From Kitasatospora sp. NBC_00374 (GTDB taxonomy: Bacteria; Actinomycetota; Actinomycetes; Streptomycetales; Streptomycetaceae), in assembly GCF_041434935.1 (NCBI RefSeq), contig NZ_CP107964.1, positions 3,658,001 through 3,722,000 on the forward strand: DNA of 64,000 bases, written 5' to 3'. Below the pieces are notes generated by a model that did no database searches, was not told the DNA's origin, and was given only the letters and a program-made list of their open reading frames with translations. Below, one piece after another: positions 59,740-64,000 of this stretch (its first letter is position 1; each line of letters opens with the position of its first letter). The translations under genes were made by a program, and so were the position numbers.

Positions 59740-60576
59740 CTAGCGCTTCTTGTTGGTCTTGCGGCGGCGCACGATGAGCTTGTCCGACGCCTTGTTCGGG
59801 CGACGGGTGCGGCCCTCGGGCTTGCCCCACGGCGAGACCGGGTGACGACCACCGGAGGTCTTACCCTCACCACCACCGTGCGGGTGGTCGATCGGGTTCA
59901 TGGCGACACCACGCACGGTCGGGCGAACGCCCTTCCAGCGCATACGGCCGGCCTTGCCCCAGTTGATGTTCGACTGCTCGGCGTTGCCGACCTCGCCGAT
60001 GGTGGCGCGGCAGCGGGCGTCGACCAGGCGGATCTCACCGGAGGGCATGCGCAGGTGCGCCATGCGACCCTCACGGGCGAGCAGCTGGATGCCGGCACCG
60101 GCGGAGCGGGCCATCTTGGCACCGCCACCGGGACGCAGCTCCACCGCGTGGATGGTGGTACCAACCGGGATGTTGCGCAGCGGCAGGTTGTTGCCCGGCT
60201 TGATGTCGGCGCCAGCGCCGTTCTCGATCCGGTCACCCTGAGCAACGCCGCGGGGGGCGATGATGTAGCGCTTCTCGCCGTCCGCGTAGTGCAGGAGCGC
60301 GATGCGCGCGGTGCGGTTGGGGTCGTACTCGATGTGAGCGACCTTGGCCGGCACGCCGTCCTTGTCGTGACGACGGAAGTCGATCACGCGGTAGGCGCGC
60401 TTGTGTCCGCCACCCTGGTGGCGAGCGGTGATACGACCGGCGTTGTTACGGCCGCCCTTGCTGTGCAGGGGGCGAACCAGCGACTTCTCCGGCGTGGACC
60501 GCGTGATTTCGACGAAGTCGGCCACGCTGGAGCCACGACGGCCCGGCGTAGTCGGCTTGTACTTGCGGATACCCAT
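59740..60576 (-). CDS. rplB: 50S ribosomal protein L2
   Basis: 278 aa: [20 protein letters not shown], and the peptidyl-transferase-centre region [20 protein letters not shown] with the conserved His. Ends [15 protein letters not shown]. Confidence 0.99.
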   Translation of the reverse strand: MGIRKYKPTTPGRRGSSVADFVEITRSTPEKSLVRPLHSKGGRNNAGRITARHQGGGHKRAYRVIDFRRHDKDGVPAKVAHIEYDPNRTARIALLHYADGEKRYIIAPRGVAQGDRIENGAGADIKPGNNLPLRNIPVGTTIHAVELRPGGGAKMARSAGAGIQLLAREGRMAHLRMPSGEIRLVDARCRATIGEVGNAEQSNINWGKAGRMRWKGVRPTVRGVAMNPIDHPHGGGEGKTSGGRHPVSPWGKPEGRTRRPNKASDKLIVRRRKTNKKR

Positions 60577-60611
60577 TTTCGTCCTCGTCCTTATCGACGA
60601 TCACGACCCCG

Positions 60612-60935
60612 TCAGGCGGAGGCCGGACCACCGAAGATGTCGATGCGGTTGCCCTCGGCCAGCGTCACGATGGCGCGCTTGGTGTCCTTGCGCTTGCCAA
60701 AGCCCGTCTTGGAGCGCTTGCGCTTGCCCTGACGGTTGAGCGTGTTGACGGCCTCGACCTTGACCGAGAAGACCGCCTCGACGGCCTGCTTGATCTGGGT
60801 CTTGTTGGCACCCGGCGACACGATGAACGTGTACTTGTTCTCGTCGAGGAGCGAGTAGCTCTTCTCGGAGATGACCGGCTTCACCAGGACGTCACGCGGG
60901 TCCGTGTACGTCTTGCTCGTGATCTCTGCAGCCAT
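60612..60935 (-). CDS. rplW: 50S ribosomal protein L23
   Basis: 107 aa: [40 protein letters not shown]. Contacts signal recognition particle and trigger factor at the tunnel exit. One-base overlap with rplD. Confidence 0.98.
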   Translation of the reverse strand: MAAEITSKTYTDPRDVLVKPVISEKSYSLLDENKYTFIVSPGANKTQIKQAVEAVFSVKVEAVNTLNRQGKRKRSKTGFGKRKDTKRAIVTLAEGNRIDIFGGPASA

Positions 60936-61612
60936 CAGGCGGCGCTCCCTTCGAGCTCGCCCTCAGCGGCAACAGCCTTGGCGGACGCGGCCGGACCGGC
61001 CACGAAACGCTCGAAGGCAGCCTGGGTGAAGACCACATCGTCGGAGACGAGCACGTCGTAGGTGTTCAGCTGGCCGGCGTCCAGGATGTGCACGTTCGGC
61101 AGGTTACGAGCGGACTTGAGGCCCAGCTCGTCCGCACGCTCGACGACCAGGAGGACGTTCTTGCGGTCGGTGATCTTGCCGAACAGACCCTTGGCGGCCT
61201 TGGTCGACGGCGCCTCGGTCGCGACCACGTCGGTGATGACGTGGATGCGGTTGTGGCGGGCCCGGTCGGTGAGCGCACCGCGGAGAGCGGCAGCGATCAT
61301 CTTCTTCGGGGTCCGCTGCGAGTAGTCACGCGGCACGGGACCGTGCACGACGCCACCGCCGGCGAACTGCGGAGCGCGGGTCGAGCCCTGACGGGCACGG
61401 CCGGTGCCCTTCTGGCGGTACGGCTTCCTGCCGCCGCCGCGGACCTCGCCACGGGTCTTGGTCTTGTGAGTGCCCTGACGGGCCGCAGCGAGCTGCGCCA
61501 CGACGACCTGGTGCATCAGCGGAACGCTGACCTTGGCGTCGAAGATCTCGGCGGGCAGCTCGAGGCTGCCGGCCTTGTCGCCGGCCGGCGACAGGATGTC
61601 AATGGTGCTCAT
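60935..61612 (-). CDS. rplD: 50S ribosomal protein L4
   Basis: 225 aa: [40 protein letters not shown]. In E. coli L4 also represses the S10 operon through the rpsJ leader; a structured leader is seen here too. Four bases separate it from rplC. Confidence 0.98.
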   Translation of the reverse strand: MSTIDILSPAGDKAGSLELPAEIFDAKVSVPLMHQVVVAQLAAARQGTHKTKTRGEVRGGGRKPYRQKGTGRARQGSTRAPQFAGGGVVHGPVPRDYSQRTPKKMIAAALRGALTDRARHNRIHVITDVVATEAPSTKAAKGLFGKITDRKNVLLVVERADELGLKSARNLPNVHILDAGQLNTYDVLVSDDVVFTQAAFERFVAGPAASAKAVAAEGELEGSAA

Positions 61613-61616
61613 ATCC

Positions 61617-62264
61617 TCACAGCCCCTTCGCCGCGGTGCGGACGAGGACGAGGCCGCCGTTCGGGCCCGGGATTGCGCCCTTGATCAGGAGCAGGCCCTT
61701 CTCCGCGTCAACGGCGTGCACGGTCAGGTTCTGGGTGGTCACACGCTCGTGGCCCATCCGACCCGCCATACGCATGCCCTTGAACACGCGGCCCGGGGTG
61801 GCACAGCCACCGATGGAGCCGGGCGAACGGTGCTTACGCTGGGTGCCGTGACCGGCGCCGAGGCCCTTGAAGTTGTGACGCTTCATGACACCGGCGAAGC
61901 CCTTGCCCTTGGAGGTGCCGGTCACGTCGACCTTGACACCCGCCTCGAACAGCTCAGCGGTGATCTCCTGGCCGAGGGTGTACTCGGACGCGTCCGAGGT
62001 ACGCAGCTCGACCAGGTGGCGGCGCGGGGTGACACCGGCCTTGGCGAAGTGGCCCGCGAGGGGCTTGTTCACCTTGCGGGGGTCGATCTCGCCGAAGCCG
62101 ATCTGCACGGCGTCGTAGCCGCTCGCGCTGTCGGCGGTGTGGACCTGGGTCACGACATTGGGCCCGGCCTTGACGACGGTCACCGGAACGATCCGGTTGT
62201 TCTCGTCCCAGACCTGGGTCATGCCGAGCTTCTCGCCCAGGATGCCCTTAATCTGCTTTGCCAT
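61617..62264 (-). CDS. rplC: 50S ribosomal protein L3
   Basis: 215 aa: [60 protein letters not shown]. Begins 14 bases after the rpsJ stop. Confidence 0.99.
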   Translation of the reverse strand: MAKQIKGILGEKLGMTQVWDENNRIVPVTVVKAGPNVVTQVHTADSASGYDAVQIGFGEIDPRKVNKPLAGHFAKAGVTPRRHLVELRTSDASEYTLGQEITAELFEAGVKVDVTGTSKGKGFAGVMKRHNFKGLGAGHGTQRKHRSPGSIGGCATPGRVFKGMRMAGRMGHERVTTQNLTVHAVDAEKGLLLIKGAIPGPNGGLVLVRTAAKGL

Positions 62265-62278
62265 CTTCGTCGCGCCTC

Positions 62279-62587
62279 TCAGAGCTTGATCTCGATGTCG
62301 ACGCCGGCCGGAAGGTCGAGGCGCATCAGCGAGTCAACGGTCTTCGGGGTCGGGTCGAGGATGTCGATCAGACGCTTGTGAGTGCGCATCTCGAAGTGCT
62401 CGCGCGAGTCCTTGTACTTGTGCGGCGAGCGGATGACGCAGTACACGTTCTTCTCAGTGGGCAGCGGCACCGGGCCTGCGACCTGAGCACCAGTGCGAAT
62501 GACGGTCTCGACGATCTTCTTCGCCGAGGAGTCAATCACCTCGTGGTCGTAGGCCTTGAGCCGGATGCGGATCTTCTGTCCCGCCAT
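62279..62587 (-). CDS. rpsJ: 30S ribosomal protein S10
   Basis: 102 aa: [60 protein letters not shown]. First gene of the S10-spc superoperon; AAAGGA lies upstream of the ATG. S10 is also the NusE elongation factor. Confidence 0.99.
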   Translation of the reverse strand: MAGQKIRIRLKAYDHEVIDSSAKKIVETVIRTGAQVAGPVPLPTEKNVYCVIRSPHKYKDSREHFEMRTHKRLIDILDPTPKTVDSLMRLDLPAGVDIEIKL

Positions 62588-63027
62588 GGCTACTCAGTAG
62601 TCCTTTGTCTCGTCTGCTGCTACTGCTGCCGGATTCGTCCGGGTGGACTGGTCCGGTGGCGCCTTCGGGTGGTTGCCGTCCGACCCACGCGGTCGGGCGT
62701 GTCGCACTCCCGCTTGCAAAAAATCCGACCCGGAGTCACTCCGGTATCAGATTCCTGCTTGGTTCGGCAGGTCTTGCACCCGCCAGGCGCCGGATCGAGG
62801 CCCCGCACACGCTTCCCGGAAGATTCCCGTACGTCCGCCCCGCAGCTGCCGCGGTGTCGACTACACACCACTGCATTCACACAAAGCACGTGAACACATG
62901 AACGGCCATCACGGGAACGACGAGTACATGGGACTCGCTTCCGGTCCTCCCGACGGGAGGCGCGCAGCATCGGCACTCAACCGAGCAACTTGGACATACT
63001 GCCACAGCCGTCACCCGGAAAGCCAAT
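62588..63027. other. Long upstream/leader region of the S10 operon
   Basis: About 440 bp without a supported gene. It should contain the S10-operon promoter(s) and leader. Nearest the gene is a CT-rich stretch, then a terminator-like element at 62718-62744 and an inverted repeat CCGACC/GGTCGG region at about 62677-62696. The AT-richer part (62870-62910) on the far side is a plausible promoter zone, but no specific -10/-35 pair is claimed. Confidence 0.55.
62718..62744 (-). promoter_or_regulatory. Candidate attenuator in the rpsJ leader
   Basis: On the minus strand CCGGAG-TGA-CTCCGG (62744-62730) is followed after six bases by TTTTTT (62723-62718). The intervening TCCG-GGT-CGGA can also form a tiny hairpin abutting the T-run. 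It is one of the few hairpin-plus-U-tract arrangements in this window and lies about 130 bases before the rpsJ start. Confidence 0.5.
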
Positions 63028-63061
63028 CGGGCCCGACGCGGTGTGCACCGCGCCGGGCCCG
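63028..63061 (-). terminator. Hairpin downstream of the GT-C membrane protein
   Basis: CGGGCCCGACGCGGTG (63028-63043) and CACCGCGCCGGGCCCG (63046-63061) pair with one A-C mismatch around two bases. It starts 18 bases past the stop at 63079 and insulates the S10 operon. Confidence 0.8.
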
Positions 63062-63078
63062 AGCGAGCCGGATCCGCC

Positions 63079-64000
63079 CTACCAGGGCCGCTGCCGTCCG
63101 CACAGGACCTGCCACTCGGGCTGCTCCGCGTTGCCGCAGAACAGCTTGAAGTCGTCCGGGCCGAAGGTGTACTCGGCCAGCTCCTTGTTGATCGGTGAAC
63201 AGCCCTTGCTGCCCGCGTACTTGGGGCACTTCCCGTCCTGCTGCTGGATGAAGTGCGCGCGGTACGCGTCCAGCCCCATGTCCTCGACGCCGATGTCGGT
63301 GGTCGGCATGTAGCGGTTGGCCGACCAGGAGGCACCGACGGTGGCGAACAGGGCCAGCCCGCACAGCACGCCGGCCGCCAGCCGTCCGACCGCGATCGGC
63401 GTGATCCGGGTGGCCGGCGCGTCGCCGCCCACGGCCCGGAGCCAGCCCACCACCCGCTGGGTGGTGAACATCAGGCCCAGCACGGCCAGGATCATCAGGC
63501 TGTACATGATGATCCAGGTGGTCCGCGGGTAGAGCTGGACGGCCTGGTCGTGCTGCATGTGCGAGGCGAACCAGAACCGCAGCAGCCAGGCGCTGATCAG
63601 GCCCGCCGCCGCGGTCCGCACCACGACGTTGCGCAGGCCGAAGCCGATCCCGAGCGCCACCGCGCCGAGCAGCAGCAGGGTGAAGGCGTTCTGTCCGGCC
63701 AGCTCACCCGCGTCCGGGAAGGTGTGGTAGTTGGCGCGGCCCTCGCGGTCGGAGATCCACCCCATCACGTAGGCCGGGTCGATGTACGTCATCACGTAGG
63801 CGTAGCGGTCCTTGGTGGCCGCACCGAGCCGGACCATCTGGATGAGCAGCGGTGCCCCCACCACGGCGGCACTGAGCAGGGTCACGCCGAGGAAGAGCAG
63901 CGCCCGCCGCAGCCGCGCGGCGCCCTGGCGCCACGGGACGAGGAAGAGCGCGAGCACCAGCACACCGGGCGCCGTCCAGACGAACCAGCCCGAGTACCAG
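63079..64000 (-). CDS. Multi-pass GT-C-type membrane protein, C-terminal part (possibly arabinofuranosyltransferase AftA-like)
   Basis: At least 306 residues; the frame is open through the right edge (WYSGWFVWTAPGVLVLALFL), so the N-terminus is missing. At least five membrane helices are visible (for example ALLFLGVTLLSAAVVGAPLL, NAFTLLLLGAVALGIGFGLR, WIIMYSLMILAVLGLMFT). A C-terminal outer domain of about 90 residues reads RYMPTTDIGVEDMGLDAYRA and DGKCPKYAGSKGC, with several Cys. The layout and C-terminal motif recall the arabinofuranosyltransferase (AftA-type) family, but this is a weak assignment; it may be another polyprenyl-phosphate-sugar-dependent glycosyltransferase. The stop lies 491 bp upstream of the rpsJ start. 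Confidence 0.75.
   Translation of the reverse strand, partial: WYSGWFVWTAPGVLVLALFLVPWRQGAARLRRALLFLGVTLLSAAVVGAPLLIQMVRLGAATKDRYAYVMTYIDPAYVMGWISDREGRANYHTFPDAGELAGQNAFTLLLLGAVALGIGFGLRNVVVRTAAAGLISAWLLRFWFASHMQHDQAVQLYPRTTWIIMYSLMILAVLGLMFTTQRVVGWLRAVGGDAPATRITPIAVGRLAAGVLCGLALFATVGASWSANRYMPTTDIGVEDMGLDAYRAHFIQQQDGKCPKYAGSKGCSPINKELAEYTFGPDDFKLFCGNAEQPEWQVLCGRQRPW

Overview
The window is high-GC (about 70% by eye) actinobacterial chromosome, almost certainly from a streptomycete (Streptomyces or Kitasatospora). The developmental regulators BldM and WhiD, a ShbA-like sigma factor, His-tailed GroEL1 and a densely coding ribosomal-protein block with strong third-position GC all point there. 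No rRNA, tRNA, CRISPR array, insertion sequence or phage gene was recognised. Most genes lie on the minus strand.

Layout from the left. (1) 1-8.6 kb: a membrane Ser/Thr kinase (cut by the edge), two IMP-dehydrogenase-family genes (a GuaB3-like paralogue and guaB), then shbA, bldM (with a sigma-BldN-like promoter), the divergent whiD, and a LysR regulator. (2) 8.7-11 kb: groES-groEL1 behind two CIRCE operators. (3) 11-22.3 kb: a housekeeping run covering t6A tRNA modification (tsaD, rimI, tsaB, tsaE), alanine racemase, NAD(P)HX repair and acpS, plus a methyltransferase, a polysaccharide deacetylase lipoprotein and a small gene behind a candidate iron box. (4) 22.4-36.2 kb: an accessory island between acpS and glmS. 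It holds a Uma2-type nuclease, a 231-aa candidate immunity protein whose start overlaps the end of a 2.4-kb-residue class RHS exoprotein (about 2,420 aa, with a bulb-lectin insert and a C-terminal toxin-tip-like domain), and a divergent 1,620-aa secreted protein with DNRLRE-like, FG-GAP-like, ricin-lectin and duplicated LamG modules. (5) 36.2-41.9 kb: cell-wall and CoA precursor genes glmS, coaA and glmM, then rpsI-rplM. (6) 42-45.6 kb: an ABC-F ATPase, an anchored secreted protein and truA. (7) 45.6-62.6 kb: the ribosomal superoperon, transcribed right to left from rpsJ (S10) to rplO, then secY-adk, map, mscL, infA-rpmJ-rpsM-rpsK-rpoA-rplQ. (8) 63-64 kb: the C-terminal part of a multi-pass GT-C-type membrane protein, cut by the right edge.

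The conserved blocks work as one growth-related core: translation machinery, protein export, chaperonin, nucleotide and cell-wall precursors. The island is the most likely place for a less described system: a secreted, lectin-bearing RHS effector with a translationally linked cognate protein, facing a second adhesin-like exoprotein across a 290-bp divergent promoter region. Long, near-perfect hairpins with short loops mark many gene ends, mostly without U-tracts, and unusual structured gaps interrupt the ribosomal operon (55.45-55.71 kb) and precede rpsJ.
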